A stretch of DNA of 21,675 nt from an uncultured Jannaschia sp. GTDB taxonomy: Bacteria > Pseudomonadota > Alphaproteobacteria > Rhodobacterales > Rhodobacteraceae. The stretch covers positions 1 through 21,675 of the forward strand of contig CALFSY010000164.1 of the NCBI GenBank assembly GCA_937916365.1, read 5' to 3'. The notes beneath the pieces were generated by a model. That model was not told the origin of the DNA and did no database searches. It saw only the letters and a program-made list of their open reading frames with translations. Below, piece by piece: positions 1 through 9,185 of the stretch. How positions within the stretch are numbered: the first letter of the stretch is position 1; each line of letters opens with the position of its first letter. Made by a program: the position numbers and the translations under genes.

Positions 1-30
1 AAAATCAGGTTCTAGGTTACTCATCTCACC

Positions 31-114
31 CGCCCAGAAGAGGACTCGAACCTCCACGTCCATACGGACACTAGCACCTGAAGCTAGCGCGTCTACCAAT
101 TCCGCCACCTGGGC
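31..114 (-). tRNA. tRNA-Leu, anticodon CAG
   Basis: Read on the minus strand this folds into a complete class II cloverleaf. The acceptor stem GCCCAGG pairs with TCTGGGC, with a G-T pair at 7-66. The anticodon stem CTAGC/GCTAG encloses a loop with CAG, which reads CUG leucine codons. The long variable arm has a GTCC/GGAC stem, and the T loop is TTCGAGT. The body closely resembles the tRNA-Leu(CAG) I know from E. coli. Two things are odd: the discriminator position is encoded as G (c31 on the plus strand) where bacterial tRNA-Leu has A, and no CCA follows. The gene is divergent from the NDUFA9-like gene, so its promoter should lie between 115 and 300. Confidence 0.95.
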
Positions 115-304
115 CTAGGGTGTGATACCGCCGGTTATCGTGCGATGTGTGGCCTGTCAACGGGGATAAATTGGGGCGGATTGCCAAAGCGTGTTTTGAG
201 GTCAAGGCGCGCATGGGCGATCTGGATGGGTGATTTGCGTCTTGCCGTTCGTTTAGGCTCATCCTATCACTAATGATGTATTTTCAACGTGGGGATCTAT
301 GCGA

Positions 305-1288
305 ATGGCGAACCTTGTCACTATATTTGGCGGTTCGGGTTTTGTCGGGCGATATATCGCACGCCGAATGGCAAAAAAAGGTTGGCGTGTTCGCGTTGCT
401 GTCCGGCGCCCGAATGAAGCATTGTTCGTGCGCCCTTATGGTGTCGTGGGCCAAGTTACCCCTGTATTTGCTAATGTGCGCGATGATGCATCCGTTTTGG
501 CCGCGATCCGCGGTGCGGATGCCGTTGTGAATTGTGTGGGGATATTGGCCGAACAGGGGAAAAACAAATTTAATGCCGTGCAACATGATGGCGCGGCGCG
601 GATCGCACGCATCGCAGCGGCGGAAGGTGTGTCGCGGTTGGTGCATATATCAGCCATTGGCGCGGACCGAGACAGCCCAAGCGATTATGCCGCGTCAAAA
701 GGCGTGGGGGAGGCGGCGGTTATTGCGGCCTTTCCTCGGGCGTTTATTTTGCGGCCTTCAATCATTTTTGGACCGGAGGATCAATTTTTTAATCGCTTTG
801 CGGCCATGGCGCGGATGAATCCTGTGTTGCCGGTGGTGGGTGCAGACACACGTTTTCAACCGGTGTATGTAGACGATGTGGCGCAGGCCGCCGTGCAAGG
901 TGTTCTTGGCATCACCCAACCTGGCATTTATGAACTGGGCGGCCCCGAGGTGCATACATTCCGCGATCTTATGCAACATATGTTACAGGTTGTTCGCAGG
1001 CGCCGTTTGATTGTCAATGTGCCGTTCTGGGCCGCGACACTTATGGGAATGGCATTTGATGCGTTACAGACCATAAGCCTAGGGGCATTTCATAATGGCA
1101 TCTTGACACGGGATCAGGTGCGCAATCTGCGCCATGATAATGTTGTCGGCCAAGATATGATGGGATTTGAAGAGCTTGGCATTGACCCCGTTTCCATGGC
1201 GGCGGTGTTAGAGGAATATCTGTGGCCCTATCGCCCCGGGGGACAGTATGCCGAAATTCAGGAAAACGCAGGATACATGCGGCCTTAA
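305..1288 (+). CDS. Complex I NDUFA9-like NAD(P)-binding protein (atypical SDR)
   Basis: This 327-residue protein belongs to the atypical short-chain dehydrogenase/reductase group usually annotated as complex I NDUFA9 subunit family in alphaproteobacteria. The N-terminal Rossmann motif GGSGFVG is at residues 9-15, and a YxxxK-like pair (Y128, K132) sits where SDRs carry their active site. Members bind NAD(P)H. The mitochondrial relative is an accessory subunit of complex I, but a catalytic reaction for the bacterial protein is not established. Two in-frame ATGs exist, at 299 and 305. The GGGGA at 291-295 is only 3 bases from the first but 9 from the second, and MANLVTIFGGSG is the usual N-terminus of the family, so 305 is preferred. 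It converges on uppP with a 38-base gap that shows no clear terminator. Confidence 0.88.
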   Translation: MANLVTIFGGSGFVGRYIARRMAKKGWRVRVAVRRPNEALFVRPYGVVGQVTPVFANVRDDASVLAAIRGADAVVNCVGILAEQGKNKFNAVQHDGAARIARIAAAEGVSRLVHISAIGADRDSPSDYAASKGVGEAAVIAAFPRAFILRPSIIFGPEDQFFNRFAAMARMNPVLPVVGADTRFQPVYVDDVAQAAVQGVLGITQPGIYELGGPEVHTFRDLMQHMLQVVRRRRLIVNVPFWAATLMGMAFDALQTISLGAFHNGILTRDQVRNLRHDNVVGQDMMGFEELGIDPVSMAAVLEEYLWPYRPGGQYAEIQENAGYMRP

Positions 1289-1326
1289 ACCCAAAAGAGT
1301 TAAAATGGGCGGGTGTGTGTCTGTGG

Positions 1327-2130
1327 TCATAGATAAGCGATGCCCAACAAAACAATACCTAAGATCACCCTATAAATCACATAGGGCGTAAAATGAACAT
1401 GGCGTAAAAACCGCATCATCAACGCCATGGCGCCCAAGGCGGACAAAAATGCAAATGCCGCCGCGATTGCCCCATCCCGCGCGATTATGGCGTCACCGGT
1501 GACCACGACCTCAGCCCCTAATAATACCCCCGATGCGGCAATGGTAGGGATCGACATCAGCATGGCGATGCGTGCCGCGCTTTCCCGATCATACCCTAAA
1601 ATACGCCCCGCTGTGATTGTAATGCCTGCGCGCGATGTGCCTGGCACCAAGGCAAGCGTTTGCCACAGCCCCATGATAACGGCATCCCGCGCGCGCCATT
1701 CTGCCATCGTGTGTATGTGTGGCCCTCTGTGGTCTGCCCAATACAGCAACAGGCCGAACAAAAGCATTGTCCAACCAATCACTGCGATCGACCTTAACGT
1801 GCCGCTTAACCCCGTCAGGTGTAAAATAGCTCCGGCAATCACAACAGGCACAGTTGAAATCAGCAGCATAAACGCCAGGCGCGCGCCCGGCGTATCCATG
1901 CGCCCCATGGCCAATCGCGCCACACCGCCCATCGCCAATCGAACCTCGCGCCAGAAATATACGACAACAGCGCCAAGCGTTCCCACATGCACGGCAACAT
2001 CCAGTGTCTGCCCCTGATCCGCCAGACCGGTCAAATTCGGCAATAGCGCCAGATGACCAGAAGATGAAATTGGCAAAAATTCTGTAATACCTTGGATCAA
2101 AGCAAGAAGGATCAGGTGCCAAAGGCTCAT
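1327..2130 (-). CDS. uppP: Undecaprenyl-diphosphate phosphatase UppP (BacA family)
   Basis: This integral membrane enzyme removes one phosphate from undecaprenyl diphosphate. That regenerates the lipid carrier for peptidoglycan and other envelope polymers, and overproduction of the family gives bacitracin resistance. The 267-residue length is normal. The first conserved block, GITEFLPISSSGH at residues 14-26, contains the (E/Q)xxxE pair as Q13 and E17. The second block, PGTSRAGIT at 163-171, contains the invariant arginine R167. Several hydrophobic segments span the rest. The ATG at 2130 is preceded on the minus strand by AGGGAAG at a suitable distance. The gene is divergent from gltD across a 206-base intergenic region. 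Confidence 0.96.
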   Translation of the reverse strand: MSLWHLILLALIQGITEFLPISSSGHLALLPNLTGLADQGQTLDVAVHVGTLGAVVVYFWREVRLAMGGVARLAMGRMDTPGARLAFMLLISTVPVVIAGAILHLTGLSGTLRSIAVIGWTMLLFGLLLYWADHRGPHIHTMAEWRARDAVIMGLWQTLALVPGTSRAGITITAGRILGYDRESAARIAMLMSIPTIAASGVLLGAEVVVTGDAIIARDGAIAAAFAFLSALGAMALMMRFLRHVHFTPYVIYRVILGIVLLGIAYL

Positions 2131-2336
2131 GCGTGGTCTTCCCTGGTCAGTGGTTTTGCCGGCTTATGCAGGGTGTGAAGGTATGCAGGTAGGACAATAT
2201 TTATGACCTTTATGTAGAGAGTTCCCCGGCATTGTGCGCAGAAACGTCATGAAAAGGGGTAAATAAGTCATACTTTCTGTCTTTCATTATCTTTTATCAC
2301 CCTGTATATGAGCGTTGGCAGAATGGGAGATATGCC
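2131..2336. other. Divergent intergenic region uppP/gltD
   Basis: This region must hold the promoters for uppP (minus) and the gltD operon (plus). It becomes AT-rich toward gltD. I saw no convincing sigma-54 site (GG-N10-GC type) and no strong -35/-10 pair. No open reading frame or stable hairpin stands out. The only clear signal is GGGAGA around 2325-2330, which serves as ribosome binding site for the TTG start of gltD. Confidence 0.5.
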
Positions 2337-3776
2337 TTGGCAATACAACACATGTTAAAATTTGTCACAGTCGAACAGGCGACGCCGCATAAACGCCCCC
2401 CTGATTTGCGCAAGGCGGATTTTGGCGAAATCTACGGCGAATATGCCCGCGAAAAGGCCGCAGAGCAAGCCGCGCGGTGTAGCCAATGTGGCGTGCCCTA
2501 TTGCCAAAGTCATTGCCCATTGCACAACAACATCCCCGATTGGCTGAAATTAACCGCCGAAGGGCGGCTGCAAGAGGCCTATGAAATTAGCCAAGCCACC
2601 AACACGTTTCCTGAAATTTGTGGCCGTATTTGCCCGCAAGATCGTTTGTGCGAAGGCAACTGTGTCATTGAACAGGCCGGCCATGGCACTGTAACCATTG
2701 GCGCGGTTGAAAAATATATCACCGACACCGCCTGGACCAATGGGTGGGTCGGCCCCATTGCACCATCGGTTGAACGCCCCGAATCTGTTGGGATCATTGG
2801 TGCAGGCCCGGGTGGTTTGGCCGCCGCAGACCGATTGCGCCGTGCTGGATTGCGCGTCACGGTATATGATCGGTATGATCGGGCCGGTGGCCTGATGGTC
2901 TATGGGATTCCGGGGTTCAAACTTGAAAAAGACGTCGTGACGCGGCGCACCGATCTTTTGCGTGATGGGGGTGTTGCGTTCAGATTGAATTGCGAGGTTG
3001 GCCGCGACATCCAATTTGATGATCTGCGGGCGGCGCACGATTTCGTTATTATTGCAACCGGCGTTTATAAATCGCGTGATTTGCGCGTGCCGGGTGGGGG
3101 CGCACGGGGGATCGTGCGGGCCATTGATTATTTAACGGCCTCTAACCGCAAAGGGTTTGGTGACTCTGTGCCCGATTTTGAAACGGGGCTGTTGAATGCC
3201 GCGGGAAAGCACGTGGTGGTGATCGGGGGCGGCGACACGGCAATGGATTGTGTGCGCACGGCCGCCCGCCAAGGCGCACGATCTGTCAAATGTTTATACC
3301 GGCGTGATCGCGCCAATATGCCAGGGTCCCACCGCGAGGTGCGCAATGCCGAAGAAGAAGGGATCGAATTTGCCTGGCTGTCCACACCCAAGGGATTTTT
3401 GGGCGATCCGATTACCCACGTCATGGTTCAAACCATGCGGCTGGGCCAACCCGACGCCACAGGGCGCCGTGCGCCGGAAATCATCGAAGGATCCGATTAC
3501 ACGCAAAACGCCGATTTGGTGGTCCAGGCGCTTGGCTTTGAACCCGAAGATTTGCCAACACTTTGGGGATGCGCAGACCTAACAACGACCCGTTGGGGCA
3601 CGCTTAAAACCAACGTTCAAACGCACGAAACATCCCTAAACAATGTTTATGCCGTGGGCGATATTGTGCGCGGAGCGTCTTTGGTCGTGTGGGCCATTCG
3701 AGATGGGCGCGATGCGGCCGATGCAATTTTACGCAAACTGGCATTGGCAACCCCGGCCCCCATCGCGGCGGAATAA
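2337..3776 (+). CDS. gltD: Glutamate synthase (NADPH) small subunit
   Basis: This is the beta subunit of glutamate synthase. It takes electrons from NADPH through FAD and passes them over iron-sulfur clusters to the large subunit, which makes glutamate from glutamine and 2-oxoglutarate. The 479 residues show an N-terminal cluster domain with two cysteine groups (C48, C51, C56, C60 and C95, C99, C105, C109), the FAD motif GAGPGG at 155-160, and an NADPH-binding GGGDTAMD starting at about residue 297. The C-terminal AVGDIVRGASLVVWAIRDGR closes the FAD site. I chose TTG at 2337 because GGGAGA lies six bases upstream. The in-frame ATG at 2352 (giving MLKFV) is 21 bases away and has no ribosome binding site of its own. 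It is first in an operon with the exported protein and gltB. Confidence 0.96.
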   Translation: MAIQHMLKFVTVEQATPHKRPPDLRKADFGEIYGEYAREKAAEQAARCSQCGVPYCQSHCPLHNNIPDWLKLTAEGRLQEAYEISQATNTFPEICGRICPQDRLCEGNCVIEQAGHGTVTIGAVEKYITDTAWTNGWVGPIAPSVERPESVGIIGAGPGGLAAADRLRRAGLRVTVYDRYDRAGGLMVYGIPGFKLEKDVVTRRTDLLRDGGVAFRLNCEVGRDIQFDDLRAAHDFVIIATGVYKSRDLRVPGGGARGIVRAIDYLTASNRKGFGDSVPDFETGLLNAAGKHVVVIGGGDTAMDCVRTAARQGARSVKCLYRRDRANMPGSHREVRNAEEEGIEFAWLSTPKGFLGDPITHVMVQTMRLGQPDATGRRAPEIIEGSDYTQNADLVVQALGFEPEDLPTLWGCADLTTTRWGTLKTNVQTHETSLNNVYAVGDIVRGASLVVWAIRDGRDAADAILRKLALATPAPIAAE

Positions 3777-3812
3777 GCCCAAGCTAAGACCCCCAAATTT
3801 AGGAATTCTTCC

Positions 3813-4556
3813 ATGCCAATCATTCATAGTATCATCAAATTAGGTGCATTTGTTTCAATGATCGTGGTTTTGCCATCCATCCCTGTGGTCGCGCAGGATG
3901 GACCCCGCGTTTTCCAAGTGCCTGATGGATGCACTGCCTTTTTAACCGTGCAATCGCGTAGTTGCTTTGTCAGCCATCATTGGACGTGTGAGAATGATCC
4001 TGCAGGCACGCATTGGCGAGTCTCTGCGGACGAAGAAGGCCCATTTTACCTATCGTTCACAGATACCGAATTTCGTTGGTTGCGCAGTTGGGATTTGCGC
4101 AACGACATTCAAGGCACGCTGGTCGAGCCCGAAGATGACCCCGCCAACCTAACCGAATTATTGGCCACCGGCAGCGACAGCATGGTTTTTTCCATGCTGC
4201 AAGAGGGCCCCCTGGGCCAAGAGCGGCGCGATTACACCGGCTTTGATCGATTAACCGGTGAAAATGTTGTGGTGGATGGCCAAACATTGATGGTAACCGA
4301 TTTCGCCTATCAATACGATACATCCGACGGCCCCCGCCGCACCCAAGGCAACCAATTCGTGCACGAAGATTGGCGCATTTTCTTTGGGGGGGTGGAAACC
4401 ACAACCTTACCAAATGGCGAAGAATTTGAGGGCAACTATTCCCCTATGGATTTCGCAGCACCAGGTGAAGATGGATTTTTGGCCATGCAACCCATCTATG
4501 ACTGCGGTGCAGTCATGTCGTCTCTTACGCGGCCTGAATCGGGCGGTAATGGATAA
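3813..4556 (+). CDS. Conserved exported protein within the gltD-gltB operon
   Basis: I do not recognise a characterised family. The 247-residue product begins with a hydrophobic stretch (about residues 8-27) ending in VVAQ, a good Sec signal peptide with probable cleavage after VVA. The mature part is acidic, rich in aromatic residues and carries a few cysteines, which fits a folded periplasmic protein. No membrane segment follows and no catalytic motif is visible. ATG at 3813 has AGGAA seven bases upstream. The gene starts 36 bases after gltD and ends 71 bases before gltB on the same strand, so cotranscription is likely. From memory, related Rhodobacterales carry a comparable gene in this slot. 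A role in nitrogen metabolism is not shown by the sequence. Confidence 0.82.
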   Translation: MPIIHSIIKLGAFVSMIVVLPSIPVVAQDGPRVFQVPDGCTAFLTVQSRSCFVSHHWTCENDPAGTHWRVSADEEGPFYLSFTDTEFRWLRSWDLRNDIQGTLVEPEDDPANLTELLATGSDSMVFSMLQEGPLGQERRDYTGFDRLTGENVVVDGQTLMVTDFAYQYDTSDGPRRTQGNQFVHEDWRIFFGGVETTTLPNGEEFEGNYSPMDFAAPGEDGFLAMQPIYDCGAVMSSLTRPESGGNG

Positions 4557-4627
4557 GGCGGCTAGGGTTGCGGGAAAACCAACCTGAACATCCCTGCACA
4601 ACACCTTGGGAAAAGGGAAGATAACCG

Positions 4628-7600
4628 ATGTCAAACTATGATGCCAAATGGGCCGCTACACAGACCGCAAAACGCGCTTGGGTTGAACACCATGGCATGT
4701 ATCGAGCCGAACATGAACACGCATCGTGCGGGGTGGGGTTGGTGGTGGCCATTGATGGTGGCCCATCGCGTCGTGTGGTGCGCGCAGGCATTGATGCGCT
4801 AAAGGCCGTTTGGCACCGCGGCGCCGTGGCCGCCGACGGCAAAACCGGCGATGGTGTCGGCATTCACGTGCAAATCGCGCCGCGATTTTTTTATGACCAG
4901 GTGCGCCATACCGGCCATGAGCCCCGCACCGATGAACTTATGGCGGTGGGGCAGGTATTTTTGCCGCGTAACGATTTTGGTGCCCAGGAAACCTGTCGCA
5001 CGATTGTGGAAACTGAAATCTTGCGCATGGGGTATTACATCTATGGGTGGCGGCATGTGCCGGTAAATATCGGCGTTTTGGGGGATAAGGCCAATGCCAC
5101 GCGCCCCGAAATCGAACAAATCATCATATCCAGCGGCCAAAAGGGGGTGGACGAAGAAACCTTTGAACGTGAACTTTATGTAATTCGCCGCCGCATTGAA
5201 AAGGCCGCTGCCGCCGCACAGGTGGGGCAGCTTTATATATGTTCGCTATCATGCCGGTCGATTATTTACAAAGGGATGATGTTGGCCGAACAGGTCGCGG
5301 AATTTTACCCCGACCTATTGGATGAAAGATTTGAAAGCGCGTTTGCAATCTACCATCAACGGTATTCCACCAACACGTTTCCGCAATGGTGGTTGGCGCA
5401 ACCGTTCCGCATGTTGGCCCATAACGGTGAAATCAACACACTAAAAGGCAACATCAACTGGATGAAAAGCCACGAAATACGGCTATCGTCCACCTATTTC
5501 GGCGATATGGCCGAAGATATTAAACCAATAATTGCTGCGGGTGCGTCAGATTCGGCCGCGCTTGACGCGGTGTTTGAAGTTTTGGTGCGCGCGGGTCGCC
5601 CCGCGCCGATGGCCAAAACCATGCTGATCCCTGAAGCATGGGGCCAAACCGCCGCCGATTTGCCGCAAGCCTGGCGCGATATGTATTCCTACTGTAATTC
5701 GGTGATGGAACCATGGGATGGGCCGGCGGCCTTGGCCATGACCGATGGGCGGTGGGTGTGTGGGGGGCTGGACCGCAACGGATTGCGCCCCATGCGCTAT
5801 GCGGTGACGGGTGATGGTTTGCTGATCGCGGGGTCAGAAACGGGTATGGTGCCGATTGATGATGCAACAGTCGTGGAAAAGGGCGCGTTAGGCCCCGGGC
5901 AAATGATTGCCGTTGATATGAAAGACCAGGTGTTGTTGCACGACACCGAAATTAAAAATGCCCTGGCCGCATCGCGACCTTTTGGAGAGTGGGTCGAAAA
6001 AATCACTGATTTAGAGGCGATCACCAGCGGTGTTACCGAACACGCCGATCACACAGGTGCCGATTTGCGGCAACGCCAGATCGCGGCGGGATATTCCGTT
6101 GAGGATTTGGAACATATTCTGGCACCTATGGCCGAAACCGGTAAAGAAACCATCGCCAGCATGGGCGACGATACACCCGCAGCGGTGCTATCAAATCAAT
6201 ATCGCCCGTTAAGCCATTATTTCCGCCAAAACTTTAGCCAGGTCACAAACCCCCCGATTGACAGTTTGCGCGAATATCGGGTGATGAGCCTTAAGACCAG
6301 GTTCGGAAACCTCAAAAACGTGTTGGATGAGGATTCAAGCCAAACCGAAATTTTGGTTCTGGACAGTCCGGTTGTCGGCAATGCGCAATTCGATGCGATG
6401 GTGCGCCATTTCGGGGATGATGCCGTTGTCATTGATTGCACCTTTCCCGCTGGTGGCACGCGGGGCGGTTTGCAAGACGGGCTGGCCCACATTCGCACCA
6501 CCGCCGAAGATGCCGTGCGGTCCGGGGCCGGGCACATTATCCTGACTGACCAGGCGCAAAACGCCGATCGTGTGGCCATGCCGATGATCTTGGCAACCTC
6601 TGCCGTGCATTCGTGGCTAACGCGGCAGGGGCTGCGCACCTTTTGTTCGTTGAACGTGCGCGCGGCGGAATGTATTGATCCGCACTATTTTGCCGTTCTT
6701 GTGGGGTGCGGCGCAACAACAGTAAATGCCTATCTGGCCCAAGACAGTATTGCCGATCGCATGGCGCGCGGCCTGATCGGTGGCACATTGACCGAGGCCG
6801 TCACGCGTTATCGACGGGCGGTTGATGCAGGTCTTTTGAAAATCCTATCGAAAATGGGTATTTCGGTGATCTCTTCCTACCGTGGGGGGTTGAATTTTGA
6901 GGCCGTGGGCCTGTCGCGTGCGATGGTCGCAGAATACTTTCCCGGGATGATTTCGCGCATTTCGGGCATCGGTATTTTAGGTTTGCAAAAACACGTCGAA
7001 GATGTGCACGCCCAGGGATGGCGCGGGGGCCGGGATGTTTTGCCCATCGGCGGTTTTCATAAGGCCCGCCGCACTGGTGAAAAACATGCGTGGGAAGCCA
7101 CGACAATGCACATGCTGCAAGAGGCATGTGGCCGATCATCTTATGCGCTGTGGAAACGATATTCGGATGCGATGCGAAATAATCCGCCGATCCATCCCCG
7201 TGATTTATTGGATATTAAACCACTGGGTCGATCTATACCGATTGATGAAGTTGAGTCGATCACATCCATTCGCAAACGTTTTGTTACGCCTGGTATGTCG
7301 TTGGGGGCATTATCGCCCGAGGCACACAAGGTGTTAAGCGTTGCTATGAATCGGATTGGTGCAAAATCTGACTCTGGTGAAGGGGGCGAAGATCCGGCCC
7401 ATTTTGTGGCCGAACCTAATGGTGACAACCCATCAGCCAAAATTAAACAGGTCGCCAGTGGCCGCTTTGGTGTCACAGCGGAATACCTAAACCATTGTGA
7501 AGAATTGGAAATAAAAATCGCCCAAGGCGCCAAACCGGGCGAGGGCGGGCAGCTTCCTGGAATGAAAGTGACCGATTTGATCGCACGTTTGCGCCATTCC

Positions 7601-9169
7601 ACGCCGGGCGTCACGTTGATTTCACCGCCGCCGCATCATGATATTTATTCTATCGAAGATTTGGCGCAACTGATTTATGATTTGAAACAAATTAACCCGC
7701 GCGCCAAAGTAACCGTTAAATTGGTGGCATCGTCGGGGGTGGGCACAATCGCCGCCGGGGTGGCCAAGGCTAAGGCCGATATTATCCTAATCTCTGGCCA
7801 CAACGGTGGCACGGGGGCATCGCCCGCGACCTCAATCAAATACGCCGGATTGCCTTGGGAAATGGGATTGACCGAGGCACACCAAGTGTTGGCCATGAAC
7901 AATTTACGCGACCGCGTGACCCTGCGCACCGATGGGGGGCTGCGGACGGGGCGCGATATTGTCATGGCGGCCATGATGGGGGCCGAGGAATACGGCATTG
8001 GCACCGCCGCGTTAATCGCCATGGGTTGCATCATGGTGCGACAGTGCCAATCAAATACATGCCCCGTGGGGGTGTGCACGCAGGATGAAAAGCTGCGCGA
8101 AAAGTTCACCGGCACCGCCGATAAGGTTGTAAACCTTATTACATTCTATGCTCAAGAGGTGCGGGAAACCTTAGCCGCGCTTGGGGCGCGATCATTAGAT
8201 GAGGTGATCGGTCGCGCGGATTTATTGACCCAAGTTAGCCGCGGGGCGGCGCATCTGGATGATTTAGATCTAAATCCCCTTCTTATCACCATAGATGGGG
8301 CGGATCGGATTGTTTATGATCGGCACAAACCCCGCAATCCTGTTCCTGATTCCCTTGATGCACAAATCGTGGTGGATGCGGCGCGTTTTTTGGAAGATGG
8401 CGAAAAAATGCAACTATCTTATGCCGCGCGGAATACGCATCGGGCCATCGGCACGCGCACATCTAGTCATATCGTGCAAAAATTTGGCATGCGCAATAAT
8501 TTGCAGCCCGATCATCTGACCATAAAATTAGAAGGATCTGCCGGCCAATCGCTTGGCGCGTTTGCCGCACCAGGGTTGAAGTTAGAGGTTTCTGGCGATG
8601 CCAATGATTATGTTGGTAAGGGGCTTTCGGGCGGCACTATTGTCGTCAAACCATCAGGGGATAGCCCATTAAAAGCCGATGACAACATTATCATTGGCAA
8701 TACTGTGCTTTATGGCGCGACGGATGGGTATTTGTTTGCCGCAGGCCGCGCAGGCGAACGTTTTGCCGTGCGCAATTCGGGCGCGCGCGCCGTGGTCGAA
8801 GGATGTGGTTCCAACGGTTGCGAATATATGACGGGGGGCATTGCCGTAATCTTGGGTGCGATTGGGGCGAATTTTGGTGCGGGCATGACCGGTGGCATGG
8901 CGTATATCTATGACCCGGACATGAAGGCCACCATTAACATAAACCCTGAAACGTTGGTTACATATCCCGTTTCTGTTGCCCATTGGGTGGTAGAGTTAAA
9001 GATGATGATCAATACCCATTTACGTGAAACGGGATCGCGCAAAGCCGCCGAAATTCTGCAAAATTGGGATTTTGAACGCGGCCATTTTTTGCAGGTGTGC
9101 CCCAAAGAAATGATCGACAAATTATCGCACCCCTTAACGCTCGAAGGTAATGCGATCCCGGCTGAGTAA
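4628..9169 (+). CDS. gltB: Glutamate synthase (NADPH) large subunit
   Basis: This is the alpha subunit of glutamate synthase, the glutamine amidotransferase and FMN-containing half of the GOGAT reaction. It is 1513 residues long, normal for the bacterial form. Residues 1-33 form a propeptide, and C34 in HASCGVG is expected to become the N-terminal nucleophile of the class II glutaminase domain. A central domain leads to the FMN-binding synthase barrel. The [3Fe-4S] cluster motif C-x5-C-x4-C is at C1134, C1140 and C1145, with a further cysteine at 1150. The C-terminal glycine-rich repeats (for example GKGLSGGTIVVKP) are the usual beta-helix domain. ATG at 4628 follows AAAAGGGAAG. It is last in its operon and converges on the unknown cassette. 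Confidence 0.98.
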   Translation: MSNYDAKWAATQTAKRAWVEHHGMYRAEHEHASCGVGLVVAIDGGPSRRVVRAGIDALKAVWHRGAVAADGKTGDGVGIHVQIAPRFFYDQVRHTGHEPRTDELMAVGQVFLPRNDFGAQETCRTIVETEILRMGYYIYGWRHVPVNIGVLGDKANATRPEIEQIIISSGQKGVDEETFERELYVIRRRIEKAAAAAQVGQLYICSLSCRSIIYKGMMLAEQVAEFYPDLLDERFESAFAIYHQRYSTNTFPQWWLAQPFRMLAHNGEINTLKGNINWMKSHEIRLSSTYFGDMAEDIKPIIAAGASDSAALDAVFEVLVRAGRPAPMAKTMLIPEAWGQTAADLPQAWRDMYSYCNSVMEPWDGPAALAMTDGRWVCGGLDRNGLRPMRYAVTGDGLLIAGSETGMVPIDDATVVEKGALGPGQMIAVDMKDQVLLHDTEIKNALAASRPFGEWVEKITDLEAITSGVTEHADHTGADLRQRQIAAGYSVEDLEHILAPMAETGKETIASMGDDTPAAVLSNQYRPLSHYFRQNFSQVTNPPIDSLREYRVMSLKTRFGNLKNVLDEDSSQTEILVLDSPVVGNAQFDAMVRHFGDDAVVIDCTFPAGGTRGGLQDGLAHIRTTAEDAVRSGAGHIILTDQAQNADRVAMPMILATSAVHSWLTRQGLRTFCSLNVRAAECIDPHYFAVLVGCGATTVNAYLAQDSIADRMARGLIGGTLTEAVTRYRRAVDAGLLKILSKMGISVISSYRGGLNFEAVGLSRAMVAEYFPGMISRISGIGILGLQKHVEDVHAQGWRGGRDVLPIGGFHKARRTGEKHAWEATTMHMLQEACGRSSYALWKRYSDAMRNNPPIHPRDLLDIKPLGRSIPIDEVESITSIRKRFVTPGMSLGALSPEAHKVLSVAMNRIGAKSDSGEGGEDPAHFVAEPNGDNPSAKIKQVASGRFGVTAEYLNHCEELEIKIAQGAKPGEGGQLPGMKVTDLIARLRHSTPGVTLISPPPHHDIYSIEDLAQLIYDLKQINPRAKVTVKLVASSGVGTIAAGVAKAKADIILISGHNGGTGASPATSIKYAGLPWEMGLTEAHQVLAMNNLRDRVTLRTDGGLRTGRDIVMAAMMGAEEYGIGTAALIAMGCIMVRQCQSNTCPVGVCTQDEKLREKFTGTADKVVNLITFYAQEVRETLAALGARSLDEVIGRADLLTQVSRGAAHLDDLDLNPLLITIDGADRIVYDRHKPRNPVPDSLDAQIVVDAARFLEDGEKMQLSYAARNTHRAIGTRTSSHIVQKFGMRNNLQPDHLTIKLEGSAGQSLGAFAAPGLKLEVSGDANDYVGKGLSGGTIVVKPSGDSPLKADDNIIIGNTVLYGATDGYLFAAGRAGERFAVRNSGARAVVEGCGSNGCEYMTGGIAVILGAIGANFGAGMTGGMAYIYDPDMKATININPETLVTYPVSVAHWVVELKMMINTHLRETGSRKAAEILQNWDFERGHFLQVCPKEMIDKLSHPLTLEGNAIPAE

Positions 9170-9185
9170 TACATTTTAGCTAAAA

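Noticed and set aside
1427..2017. Long plus-strand open reading frame opposite uppP
   Set aside because: Antisense shadow rich in Ala, Pro, Thr and Ser; the minus-strand UppP reading has all family motifs.
2131..2336. Sigma-54 or nitrogen-control promoter for the gltD operon
   Set aside because: No GG-N10-GC element with the right spacing was found by eye.
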